From the NCBI GenBank assembly GCA_964499865.1, contig CAZCPY010000093.1, positions 1 through 11,917 on the forward strand: a stretch of DNA of 11,917 nucleotides, in the 5' to 3' direction. The stretch comes from JANOGU01 sp964499865 (GTDB taxonomy: Bacteria > Pseudomonadota > Alphaproteobacteria > Rhodobacterales > Rhodobacteraceae). The position numbers were made by a program, and so were the translations under genes. Position 1 is the first letter of the stretch; every line of letters starts with the position of its first letter. Shown piece by piece: positions 1-6,838 of this stretch. Under the pieces are notes generated by a model, which worked only from the letters and a program-made list of their open reading frames with translations, did not search any database and was not told where the DNA came from.

Positions 1-122
1 ATTGCAGCCTAACCCCGTTCCGGATGAACAACCTCCTGAGAGTTCACATCTAGCCCTGCAAATCGGGCCTGACAACCCGCGCCGCCTTGACAAGAGCACG
101 CGGAGACCCGACCCAAGTGGCC

Positions 123-1184
123 ATGGAGATGAGCCCCGCCCGCCCGCTGCCACAGTCCGAAAAGACCATCCTGCGCGCCCTTTCGGGCCAGCGGCAGGAC
201 CGCCCGCCGATCTGGGTGATGCGCCAGGCGGGCCGTTACCTGCCCGAATACCGCGCGACCCGAGCCAGGGCGGGGTCGTTCCTCGACCTGTGCTACAACC
301 CCGAGCTTGCCGCGGAGGTGACGCTGCAGCCGATCCGCCGCTATGGCTTCGACGCGGCGATCCTGTTCGCCGACATCCTCTTGATCGCCCAGGCGCTGGG
401 GTCGGAGCTGTGGTTCGCCGAGGGCGAGGGGCCGCGGCTGTCCACCGTGACCGATGCCGCGGGCGTGGCGGCGCTGCGGCCCGCCTCCGACGTGCACGAG
501 GTGCTGTCCCCGGTCTACGAGACGGTGCGCAACCTGTCGCGCGACCTGCCGCGCACCACGACGCTGATCGGCTTTGCGGGCGCGCCATGGACGGTGGCAA
601 GCTACATGGTCGCGGGCCGCGGCACGCCCGACCAGGGGCCCGCGCATGGCTTCAAGGACGCCGACCGCGCGGCCTTCCAGGCGCTGATCGGGCGCCTGAC
701 CGAGGCGACGGTGGAATACCTCTCGGCTCAGGTCGAGGCCGGGGCCGAGGTGATCAAGCTGTTCGACAGCTGGGCCGGCAGCCTGAAGGGGCAGGACTTC
801 GACGACTTCGCGCTGGCGCCCGCGCGCCGGATCACGACGGCGCTCAAGGCGCGCCACCCGGGTCTGCCGGTGATCGTGTTCCCCCGCGAGGCGGGGCCGC
901 GCTATGCAGGCTTTGCGCAGGCCGCGGGTGCCGATGGCGTGGCGCTGGACCAGAAGGTCGACGCGGCCTGGGCGGCGGCGGCGGTGCAGCCGGGGACCTG
1001 CGTGCAGGGCAACCTCGACCCCGCGCACATGGTGACGGGCGGTGCGGCGATGGAAACGGCGGCCCGCGCGGTCATCGACGCCTTCAGCGGCGGCGCGCAT
1101 ATCTTCAACCTCGGCCACGGCATCACGCCGGACGCGAGCCCCGACACCATGGCGCGTCTGGTCGAGGTCGTGCGCGGGGGCTGA
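123..1184 (+). CDS. hemE: Uroporphyrinogen decarboxylase (HemE)
   Basis: Cytoplasmic enzyme that decarboxylates the four acetate side chains of uroporphyrinogen III to give coproporphyrinogen III, the step common to haem and bacteriochlorophyll synthesis. Both family signatures are present: PPIWVMRQAGR (about residues 28-38) and GFAGAPWTVASY (about 150-161). The catalytic Asp lies in FADIL (about D84) and the C-terminal active-site His in FNLGHG (about H332). The length of 353 aa matches the family. The start is uncertain. The frame is open from a TTG at 87, and GTG 117, ATG 123 and ATG 129 are all possible. A GGAG at 102-105 fits GTG 117 best, but family N-termini begin near SEKTILRAL, so I took ATG 123. 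It converges on the diguanylate cyclase gene with a gap of only 9 bp. Confidence 0.96.
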   Translation: MEMSPARPLPQSEKTILRALSGQRQDRPPIWVMRQAGRYLPEYRATRARAGSFLDLCYNPELAAEVTLQPIRRYGFDAAILFADILLIAQALGSELWFAEGEGPRLSTVTDAAGVAALRPASDVHEVLSPVYETVRNLSRDLPRTTTLIGFAGAPWTVASYMVAGRGTPDQGPAHGFKDADRAAFQALIGRLTEATVEYLSAQVEAGAEVIKLFDSWAGSLKGQDFDDFALAPARRITTALKARHPGLPVIVFPREAGPRYAGFAQAAGADGVALDQKVDAAWAAAAVQPGTCVQGNLDPAHMVTGGAAMETAARAVIDAFSGGAHIFNLGHGITPDASPDTMARLVEVVRGG

Positions 1185-1193
1185 GGCGCCGCT

Positions 1194-2570
1194 TCAGGCG
1201 ACCCGGCGGCAGACCGTCACCTGGTTGCGGCCCGCGGCCTTTGAGGTCAGGAGCGCCTGGTCGGCGCGGTCGATCAGGGCGGTCGCGGGTTCCTCGACGG
1301 TGGCCTTGCTGAGCGCGAGGCCGATCGAGGCGGTCATCGTCAGGCTGCCGCCGGACGGCAGGGCGAAGGCGCGTTCCTGCATGGCGGCGCAGAGCCGTTC
1401 GGCCACGCCGCGCGCCTCGCCCAGGCCCGCGCCGGGCAGCGCGATCAGGAATTCCTCGCCCCCGATGCGGGCCAGAAGGTCGCCCTGCCGCAGGTTAGCG
1501 GCCAGGCGGCGCGCCACTTCGACCAGGACGGCATCGCCCGCGGCATGGCCGAAGCGGTCGTTGACCGACTTGAAATGGTCGAGATCCAGCACCATCACCG
1601 CGCAGGGCGCGCCTTCCGCGCGGGCGCGTTCGGCCAGCGTGGCAAGCTGCGCCTCGCCGTAGCGGCGGTTGTGCAGGCCGGTCAGCGGGTCGGTCACCGC
1701 CAGCCGCAGCCCGTCGCGCAGCCGCGCGCGCAGGCCGTCGCCCGTCCGCTTGCGCCGCAGGAGCGCGCGCAGGCGCAATGCCACGTCCTGCGGGTCGGTG
1801 CCCGGGGCGATGACGTCGCCCGCGCCCAGGTCGAAGGCCATGGCGTCATCCGCCGCGCCTGCGGGCTGGCTGCGCAGCAGGCAGAAGGCCGCATGCCGCG
1901 CCGTGCCGTGGGCCTGCAACTCGCTGAGAAAACGCAGGCCGCCTCCGGGCGTGCCGAGGTCGGCGTCGATGACGTAGAGGTCGGGCGCCACGGCGCCCGC
2001 CGGTTCGGCCAGCGCCTCGGCCCGCGTCATCACGGCGATGCGGTCGCGCATCAGGGGGGCGAGGTCGGTGCGCAGGCGGATCGCCACTTCGGCCCGCCCG
2101 GCCACCAGCGCCACCGTGCCCGGCGTGACGAAGGCGGCGGCGGGGTCGTTCATGCCGAACTCGGCCTCGGGGACGCCGATGGCGTCGAGGTCCACCAGGT
2201 CCTGCCGCCGCATCAGGTTGCGCAGGCGCGACAGCAGCAGCGTTTCGTCAGCCGGGCGGGCCAGCACCTCGTCGGCGCCGCCGGCCAGTGCCTCGCGCCG
2301 GAGCGCGGCCTCGGCGGGGGGCAGCAGAAGGATCGCGGGCACGGCGGCAAGCCCGGGATCGGCGCGCATGTCGCGCAGGAGCGCGACAGGCCAATCCTCA
2401 CCCGTATCGGACCCCAGCAGCACCAGGTCCGCCCGCCGCGCCCTGAGCGCGGCCAGCGCCGCGGGCCCGTCGGCCAGCGCCGTCACCTCGTAATGCGCGG
2501 CGGCAAGGCGGCTTTTCAGCACCAGCCGCTGCGACGGCGAAGGATCGACGAGGAGGATGATGCCCGACAT
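1194..2570 (-). CDS. pleD: PleD-like REC-REC-GGDEF diguanylate cyclase
   Basis: Predicted cytoplasmic enzyme making cyclic di-GMP from two GTP. The layout is that of Caulobacter PleD: first receiver about residues 4-120, second receiver about 152-273, GGDEF domain about 288-456. The active-site loop is GGEEF (370-374). The feedback-inhibition I-site RxxD is intact (R361-D364, five residues before GGEEF) and DLDHFKSVND (329-338) carries the metal/GTP-binding Asp, so the catalytic domain looks functional. The first receiver is degenerate: the expected phospho-Asp position reads Gly53 (DLVLLG), the second acidic pocket residue is Pro10 and the conserved Lys is Arg105. The second receiver keeps Asp202 (PDLYVID) but lacks the Lys. 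ATG 2570 is preceded by an AGGT-type ribosome site. The gene diverges from DUF3572. The symbol reflects architecture; orthology to Caulobacter pleD is inferred. Confidence 0.88.
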   Translation of the reverse strand: MSGIILLVDPSPSQRLVLKSRLAAAHYEVTALADGPAALAALRARRADLVLLGSDTGEDWPVALLRDMRADPGLAAVPAILLLPPAEAALRREALAGGADEVLARPADETLLLSRLRNLMRRQDLVDLDAIGVPEAEFGMNDPAAAFVTPGTVALVAGRAEVAIRLRTDLAPLMRDRIAVMTRAEALAEPAGAVAPDLYVIDADLGTPGGGLRFLSELQAHGTARHAAFCLLRSQPAGAADDAMAFDLGAGDVIAPGTDPQDVALRLRALLRRKRTGDGLRARLRDGLRLAVTDPLTGLHNRRYGEAQLATLAERARAEGAPCAVMVLDLDHFKSVNDRFGHAAGDAVLVEVARRLAANLRQGDLLARIGGEEFLIALPGAGLGEARGVAERLCAAMQERAFALPSGGSLTMTASIGLALSKATVEEPATALIDRADQALLTSKAAGRNQVTVCRRVA

Positions 2571-2608
2571 GCCGAGACCTAGCCCGATCCTTTCTGGACT
2601 GCCAACCT

Positions 2609-2637
2609 TTGTCCTCCAGATTGGTTAAGACTATCTT
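2609..2637 (+). promoter_or_regulatory. Candidate promoter for DUF3572/HAD operon
   Basis: TTGTCC (2609-2614), a 17-bp spacer and TATCTT (2632-2637) form a sigma70-like promoter of moderate quality (4 of 6 matches in each hexamer). It would start transcription near 2644, giving a leader of about 43 nt before the DUF3572 start. A CtrA-like motif overlaps the -10 box (see separate entry). I found no equally good promoter on the minus strand for the diguanylate cyclase gene. Confidence 0.4.
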
Positions 2638-2640
2638 ACC
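2625..2640 (+). promoter_or_regulatory. CtrA-like binding site
   Basis: TTAA (2625-2628), seven bases, then TTACC (2636-2640) differs by one base from the alphaproteobacterial CtrA consensus TTAA-N7-TTAAC. It lies in the 116-bp spacer between the divergent diguanylate cyclase and DUF3572 genes and overlaps the proposed -10 box of the latter. This region is otherwise very GC-rich, so an AT motif here is less likely by chance than in average DNA. Binding is inference. Confidence 0.35.
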
Positions 2641-2686
2641 AAGTCCTGTGCATGCTGCGCGGAAAATCGGCGGGAGGTGGTGTCGC

Positions 2687-2971
2687 ATGGCCAACCGGCA
2701 AGAAGCTGCCGAGACGCTGGCGCTGGACGCGCTGGGCTGGCTCGCCGCGGACGAGGGGCGGCTGGCCGGTTTCCTGGCCGCCGCCGGCATCGCCCCGCGC
2801 GACCTCGGCGCGCGGGCGGCCCAGCCGGAGGTGCTGGCGGCGGTGCTCGATCACATCCTGGGCGACGAGGCGGCAGTGCTGGGGGCTGCCCGCGATCTGG
2901 GCATTCCGCCCGCCGCCTTCGCCCGGGCGCGGGCGGTGCTGCCCGGCGGCGACGTTCCGCACTGGACCTGA
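2687..2971 (+). CDS. DUF3572 family protein
   Basis: Small cytoplasmic protein of 94 aa with no known biochemical function. It is recognised as DUF3572 by the overall pattern: an N-terminal helix EAAETLALDALGWLAADEGRLAGFLAAAGI (in pieces), then a segment with VLDHILGDEAAVL, then a G-x-P helix leading to a C-terminal Leu-Pro-Gly-Gly. It is all-helical by composition, with no signal peptide or membrane segment. ATG 2687 is chosen over upstream in-frame codons because a strong GGGAGG ribosome site sits at 2672-2677 and the family starts here. In many alphaproteobacteria this family sits beside divK-pleD, which fits the divergent PleD-like gene, although no divK lies between them. The HAD gene follows after 25 bp, suggesting co-transcription. 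Confidence 0.88.
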   Translation: MANRQEAAETLALDALGWLAADEGRLAGFLAAAGIAPRDLGARAAQPEVLAAVLDHILGDEAAVLGAARDLGIPPAAFARARAVLPGGDVPHWT

Positions 2972-2996
2972 GCGCGGCCGCGGGCGACAAGGCGCG

Positions 2997-3689
2997 ATGA
3001 TCGACGCCATCATCTTCGACAAGGACGGCACGCTGTTCGACTTTCGCCGCAGCTGGGCGGGCTGGGCGGAGCGCGTGGTGACGGGCCTTGCCCGGCCCGG
3101 CGTGCCGGCCGAACGGCTGGCGGCGGCGATCGGCTTCGACCTTGCCACCCGTGCCTTCCACCCCGACAGCCCGGTGATCGCCGCCACCCCGGACGAGATT
3201 GCCGCCGCACTGGCCCCGCATCTGCCGGGGGTGGCGGACTACCGGCTGACGGCGCGGCTGAACGCGCTGGCCGAGACCACGCCGATGGCCGAGGCGGTGC
3301 CGCTGAGGCCCGCACTTTCGGCGTTGCGGGGGCGGGGCTTGCGGCTGGGGCTGGCCACGAACGACAGCGAGGGCCCGGCGCGGGCGCATCTGGCGGCGCA
3401 TGGCGTGGCCGACCTGTTCGACTTCGTGGCGGGCTGCGACAGCGGGCACGGGGCCAAGCCGGGGCCGGGGATGCTGCTGGCCTTTGCCCGCGCGATGGCG
3501 CTGGTGCCTGTGCGGGTTGCCATGGTGGGCGACAGCCGGCACGACCTGATGGCGGGAAGGGCTGCCGGAATGCGCACCGTGGGCGTGCTGACCGGCATCG
3601 CCGGGGCCGCCGACCTGGCCCCGCTGGCCGATGCGGTGCTGCCCGACATCGGCGCCCTGCCGGCATGGCTGGATCGTCTGGGGGCCTGA
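2997..3689 (+). CDS. HAD-family hydrolase (phosphoglycolate phosphatase-like)
   Basis: Haloacid dehalogenase-superfamily phosphatase, 230 aa, predicted cytoplasmic. All four motifs are visible. Motif I is FDKDGT (nucleophile D8, acid/base D10) and motif II is the Thr/Asn in LATND (T121-N122). The motif III Lys is in GAKPGPG (K154), and motif IV is MVGDSRHD (D179, D183). A helical cap inserted after motif I (about residues 15-95) places it in the Gph-like subfamily I group. The substrate cannot be read from sequence; phosphoglycolate is only the nearest well-known example. ATG 2997 gives an N-terminus starting directly at the first beta strand before motif I. It lies 25 bp after DUF3572 and is probably in the same transcript. 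A 94-bp gap separates it from the methyltransferase gene downstream. Confidence 0.9.
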   Translation: MIDAIIFDKDGTLFDFRRSWAGWAERVVTGLARPGVPAERLAAAIGFDLATRAFHPDSPVIAATPDEIAAALAPHLPGVADYRLTARLNALAETTPMAEAVPLRPALSALRGRGLRLGLATNDSEGPARAHLAAHGVADLFDFVAGCDSGHGAKPGPGMLLAFARAMALVPVRVAMVGDSRHDLMAGRAAGMRTVGVLTGIAGAADLAPLADAVLPDIGALPAWLDRLGA

Positions 3690-3783
3690 GCGGCACAAAA
3701 ACGACTGAAACCTGTCGGAAACGGCGCGGGCAGGGCGGGCGCGCTTCGCCATCCTGCGCCGCAAGGCAGCCGAGGGGCAGGGC

Positions 3784-5340
3784 ATGAGCGACGACCAGGG
3801 CCGCAAGCGGCGGGGCGGGGGCCGGGCGGGGATGAAGGCCCGCGCGGGTACCGCCACCATCGACCAGATGCCCTGGCGCATCCCGGTCAACCCCGACCGC
3901 CCGACCGAACCGCTGGACGCCGAGGGCGTGGAGCGCATCCACAGGGGGGCGATGCGGATCCTCGGGGAGATCGGCATAGAGATGCTGAACCCCGAGGCGG
4001 TGCGCCACCTCAAGGCCGCGGGCTGCAAGGTCAGCGACACCAACGTCCGTTTCGACGAGGATTTCGTGATGGAGATGGTGGGCCGCGCGCCGTCGTCCTT
4101 CACCATCACGCCGCGCAACCCCGACCGGCAGATCACGCTGGGCGGCAGGCACATGGTCTTCGTCAACGTCTCGTCCCCCCCCAACGCCTGGGACCTGGAG
4201 CGCGGCAAGCGCGCGGGCGACTTCGCGACGTTCAGGGAATTCATCAAGCTGACGCAGTATTTCAACTGCATCCATGTCGCCGGCGGCTATCCGGTGGAAC
4301 CCGTGGACGTGCATGCGAGCGTCCGCCACCTTGACTGCCTGTTCGAGAAGCTGACGCTGACCGACAAGGTCGTGCACGCCTATTCGCTGGGGGCCGAGCG
4401 GGTCGAGGACGTGATGGAGATGGTGCGCCTCGCGGGCGGGCTGTCACATGAGGAGTTCGACGCAAGCCCCCGGATGTACACGAACATCAACTCGGTCAGC
4501 CCGCTGAAGCACGACTATCCGATGCTGGACGGCGCGATGCGGCTGGCAAGGCGCGGGCAGCCGGTGGTGGTGACGCCCTTCACATTGGCCGGTGCCATGG
4601 CGCCGGTGACGATGTCGGGCGCGGTGGCGCTGTCGATCGCCGAGGCGCTGTCGGCCATCGCGTTGCTGGAATGGATCGCGCCGGGCTGTCCGGTGGCGAT
4701 CGGCACCTTCACCTCGAACGTCGACATGAAGTCGGGCGCGCCGGCCTTCGGCACGCCGGAATACATGCGCGCCACCCAGATGACCGGGCAGCTGGTGCGC
4801 AAGTACGGCGTGCCGATGCGGTCATCGGGCGTCTGTGCCGGCAACGTGCCGGATGCGCAGGCGACGTGGGAGACGCAGAATTCCCTATTCGCTGCAATGA
4901 CTTCTGGCACGAACATGGTGTACCACGCGGCGGGCTGGCTGGAGGGCGGGCTGATCGCGTCCCCTGAGAAGTTCGTGCTGGACTGCGAGGTCCTGCAGAT
5001 GATCCAGCGCTACTGCGAGCCCGCGACCTGGGCGACCGAGCCCGAGGACATCGCCTTTGACGCCATCCGCGAGGTGGGCGCGGGCGGGCATTACTTCGGC
5101 TGCCAGCACACGCAGGACCGCTACCAGACCGCCTTTCACGCGCCCTTCGTGTCGGACTGGCGCAACTACGAGGCCTGGGCGGCGGACGGGTCGGTCTGGG
5201 CGGCAGAGCGGGCGCACCGGGTCTACAAGTCGATCCTGGCCGAGTTCGAGCCCCCGCCGATCGACCACGCGGCGCTGGAGGCGCTGACGGCCTTTGTCGC
5301 CCGGCGCAGGCAGGAAGGCGGGGCGCCGACGGATTTCTGA
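3784..5340 (+). CDS. MttB-family (trimethylamine methyltransferase-like) protein
   Basis: Member of the trimethylamine:corrinoid methyltransferase superfamily (MttB/COG5598), 518 aa, cytoplasmic. Supporting features are the N-terminal helix IHRGAMRILGEIGIEMLNPEA (split here as about 52-72), a TIM-barrel core with the G-rich strands TPFTLAGAMAPVT (264-276), and the C-terminal GAGGHYFGCQHT...YEAW segment. There is no in-frame TAG, so it belongs to the large non-pyrrolysine branch, whose characterised member MtgB demethylates glycine betaine onto a corrinoid protein. The real substrate here (a betaine or other quaternary amine) is inference. No corrinoid-binding MtbC/MttC-like protein or corrinoid reductive activator lies in the window. 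ATG 3784 follows a GAGGGG ribosome site. The first about 25 residues are basic, Gly-rich and probably disordered. The gene is convergent with the ureohydrolase. Confidence 0.92.
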   Translation: MSDDQGRKRRGGGRAGMKARAGTATIDQMPWRIPVNPDRPTEPLDAEGVERIHRGAMRILGEIGIEMLNPEAVRHLKAAGCKVSDTNVRFDEDFVMEMVGRAPSSFTITPRNPDRQITLGGRHMVFVNVSSPPNAWDLERGKRAGDFATFREFIKLTQYFNCIHVAGGYPVEPVDVHASVRHLDCLFEKLTLTDKVVHAYSLGAERVEDVMEMVRLAGGLSHEEFDASPRMYTNINSVSPLKHDYPMLDGAMRLARRGQPVVVTPFTLAGAMAPVTMSGAVALSIAEALSAIALLEWIAPGCPVAIGTFTSNVDMKSGAPAFGTPEYMRATQMTGQLVRKYGVPMRSSGVCAGNVPDAQATWETQNSLFAAMTSGTNMVYHAAGWLEGGLIASPEKFVLDCEVLQMIQRYCEPATWATEPEDIAFDAIREVGAGGHYFGCQHTQDRYQTAFHAPFVSDWRNYEAWAADGSVWAAERAHRVYKSILAEFEPPPIDHAALEALTAFVARRRQEGGAPTDF

Positions 5341-5351
5341 ACGCTGCCAGT

Positions 5352-5375
5352 CAGTTGAGGCGCGATCCTCAACTG
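5352..5375. terminator. Hairpin between convergent genes
   Basis: Perfect 9-bp inverted repeat CAGTTGAGG / CCTCAACTG with a 6-nt loop (CGCGAT), starting 12 nt after the methyltransferase stop and running over the TGA stop of the opposing ureohydrolase gene (5369-5371). There is no T run on either side, so it is a probable bidirectional transcript end or 3'-stabilising hairpin rather than a textbook intrinsic terminator. Confidence 0.55.
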
Positions 5376-6343
5376 CCGTGCGAAGGTTCCGTCACCATCG
5401 CGCAGAGCATCTCGAACATCAGCGTCGCGCCCAGAAAGGCGGTGACGCCGCCGGGGTCGAAGGGGGGCGAGACCTCCACCAGGTCGGCCCCCGCGATCCG
5501 CACCCCGGCCAGGAGCCGCGCGCATTCCATCGCCACCCACGAGGTCGGGCCGCCGACCTCGGGCGTGCCGGTGCCGGGCGCGAAGGCGGGGTCGACGAAG
5601 TCGATGTCGTAGCTGACATAGGTCTCTCCGCCACCCGCGACGGCGCGGGCCTCGGCCATCACGTCCTCGGGGCCGCGGCGGTGCAGGTCCTGCACGGGGA
5701 TCACGGTGATGCCGACGGCACGGGCGAAATCGCGGTCCTCGGTATCGTAGGCGGGGCCTCGGATGCCGATCATGCAGACGCGGCGCGGGTCCAGAAGCCC
5801 CTCTTCCACCGCGCGGCGGAAGGGGGTGCCGTGGGTATACATCTGTCCGCCGAAGTAGCTGTGGAACAGGTCGGTGTGGCTGTCGAAGTGGATCATCCCC
5901 AGCGGCCGGTCCCTGGCCAGCGCGCGCAGGACGGGCAGGCTGGACAGGTGGTCGCCCCCCGCCGTCAAGGGCCGGATGCCGCGGGCGCGCAGGTCGGTGA
6001 AGAAGGCCTCGATCCGCGCCAGGCTGTCCGTCACGCTGGCCGGGTTGGGACCGACGTCGCCCAGGTCGGCGCAGGCGGCGGTCTCGAAGGGGCGCAGGCC
6101 GGTGATGCCGTGCTGGGCGCGCACCATGGTCGAGGCGTCGCGCAGCGCGCGCGGCCCGTGCCGGGAGCCGGCGCGGTTGGTGGTGCCGCCGTCCCAGGGC
6201 ACGCCGACAAGGCCCACCTGCACCTCGGCCAGCCGCGGATGGCCGGGCGGCACATGCGGCAGGCGCATGAACGTCGCGAGCCCCGCGAACCGCGGCAGGT
6301 CGAAGCCGGAAACGGGGTGGAAGAAGGGGTCGACGGGGGGCAT
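5369..6343 (-). CDS. Agmatinase-family ureohydrolase
   Basis: Binuclear metal ureohydrolase, 324 aa, that releases urea from a guanidino compound; agmatine to putrescine is the name-giving reaction. All six expected metal ligands are present: H132 (GGDH), D154/H156/D158 (FDSHTD) and D246/D248 (SYDIDFVDP), followed by the family motif PGTGTPEVGG (256-265). The THGTPFRRAVEEGLL segment (170-184) is like that of guanidinobutyrase and guanidinopropionase enzymes, so the substrate may be a guanidino acid rather than agmatine. Sequence alone does not decide. ATG 6343 has an AAGGAG ribosome site about 7 nt upstream. It lies on the same strand as, and downstream of, the tmRNA gene. A separate promoter was not recognised in the roughly 90 nt between them. 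Confidence 0.92.
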   Translation of the reverse strand: MPPVDPFFHPVSGFDLPRFAGLATFMRLPHVPPGHPRLAEVQVGLVGVPWDGGTTNRAGSRHGPRALRDASTMVRAQHGITGLRPFETAACADLGDVGPNPASVTDSLARIEAFFTDLRARGIRPLTAGGDHLSSLPVLRALARDRPLGMIHFDSHTDLFHSYFGGQMYTHGTPFRRAVEEGLLDPRRVCMIGIRGPAYDTEDRDFARAVGITVIPVQDLHRRGPEDVMAEARAVAGGGETYVSYDIDFVDPAFAPGTGTPEVGGPTSWVAMECARLLAGVRIAGADLVEVSPPFDPGGVTAFLGATLMFEMLCAMVTEPSHGS

Positions 6344-6481
6344 GCGCGGGCTCCTTTCAGGCGGGGCAAGCCTGCCATGGCGCCGGAGCGGGGGGAAGGT
6401 GCCGGATTCTGTTGCCAGGCTCCGGCGGGCCCCGCCTTACGCGGCTAAGCGGAAGGGCTTAGGTTTGGTGTTGCGAGCCGC

Positions 6482-6520
6482 TTACGCGGCCAGCGCCACC
6501 GGAGCACGGTTGTCGTTGGC
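6482..6520 (-). other. tmRNA proteolysis-tag reading frame
   Basis: Twelve codons from resume codon GCC (6520-6518) to TAA (6484-6482) encode ANDNRAPVALAA. The AND-N start and the hydrophobic ALAA end, recognised by ClpXP/ClpAP-type proteases, are typical of alphaproteobacterial tags. There is no start codon or ribosome site, as expected, because the frame is entered by trans-translation. Confidence 0.95.
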
Positions 6521-6605
6521 AACTGTGATCATGGACCGATAACGGTGGTACCTCACCGGGCAAAAGCTGGCCTCTTTCAACGTCCGTCGATCCTGTTTCG
6601 GCCCC

Positions 6606-6629
6606 ATTACCCGGCAACGCCCGGGGTGT
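6606..6629 (-). other. tmRNA internal transcribed spacer
   Basis: The 24 nt between the CCA end of the acceptor piece and G1 of the coding piece. It would be cut out of the precursor to give the two-piece RNA. It contains a small inverted repeat (CCCGG / CCGGG) that could hold the loop closed for processing. RNase P would be expected to make the 5' cut of the coding piece at 6605. Confidence 0.85.
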
Positions 6630-6720
6630 TGGTGGAGCCGCCGGGTACCGCCCCCGGGTCCGATCCGTCTATTGCAGGTGCGTTTATCACCATAGTCCCG
6701 GGTTGCCCCGCGACAGGACG

Positions 6721-6749
6721 AATATAGGCCCCCGCGCCCCGCGCCACAA
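6721..6749 (-). promoter_or_regulatory. ssrA promoter
   Basis: On the minus strand TTGTGG (6749-6744), exactly 17 bp, then TATATT (6726-6721) gives a good sigma70-like promoter. Transcription would begin near 6714, just before the acceptor piece, so little or no 5' trimming would be needed. The back-to-back LCCL gene starts about 90 bp away on the other strand. Confidence 0.75.
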
Positions 6750-6838
6750 GGCATACGTCGCGGGCGCGTCACCGGTTGATCCGACTCGCGCTTCCGTGCC
6801 TTCATCCGGCGCAGAAGCGGGTGCGCGGAGGGACGGGG

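Larger units (their letters stand above)
6437..6714 (-). ncRNA. ssrA: Permuted two-piece tmRNA gene (ssrA)
   Basis: Transfer-messenger RNA that rescues stalled ribosomes with SmpB and adds a degradation tag. On the minus strand the order is acceptor piece (about 6714-6630, ending in CCA at 6632-6630), a 24-nt spacer, then coding piece (6605 to about 6437). That is the alphaproteobacterial circular permutation. The 5' end of the coding piece (6605-6599) and the 3' end of the acceptor piece (6640-6634) form a 7-bp acceptor stem with the G3-U pair that marks alanine tRNAs, then discriminator A and CCA. A T-arm with a 5-bp stem lies at 6657-6641. GGATCGACGG after the 5' strand matches the tmRNA D-loop region. 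The tag frame is at 6520-6482. A hairpin after the tag (CTAAGC/GCTTAG, 6462-6445) closed by GCGG/CCGC gives the approximate 3' end. The exact mature ends are estimates. Confidence 0.93.

Noticed and set aside
33..92. Minus-strand AGGAGG (38-33) with TTGTCA-17-TAGATG upstream (75-47), suggesting a divergent gene leaving the window to the left; also a TTGACA at 87-92 as a hemE -35.
   Set aside because: No ATG or GTG follows the AGGAGG at proper distance and the implied leader is too short. The TTGACA has no -10 at 16-18 bp. Too little sequence to support either.
2631..4271. Minus-strand open frame of 546 codons across the HAD gene and the 5' half of the MttB homologue.
   Set aside because: It spans two well-supported plus-strand genes and their spacer, and has shadow-type composition without motifs.
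6344..6436. GC hairpins (for example GCCGGA/TCCGGC) after the tmRNA as an intrinsic terminator or agmatinase promoter region.
   Set aside because: There is no T run, the loop is long, and no -35/-10 pair of acceptable quality was found. I left it uncalled.
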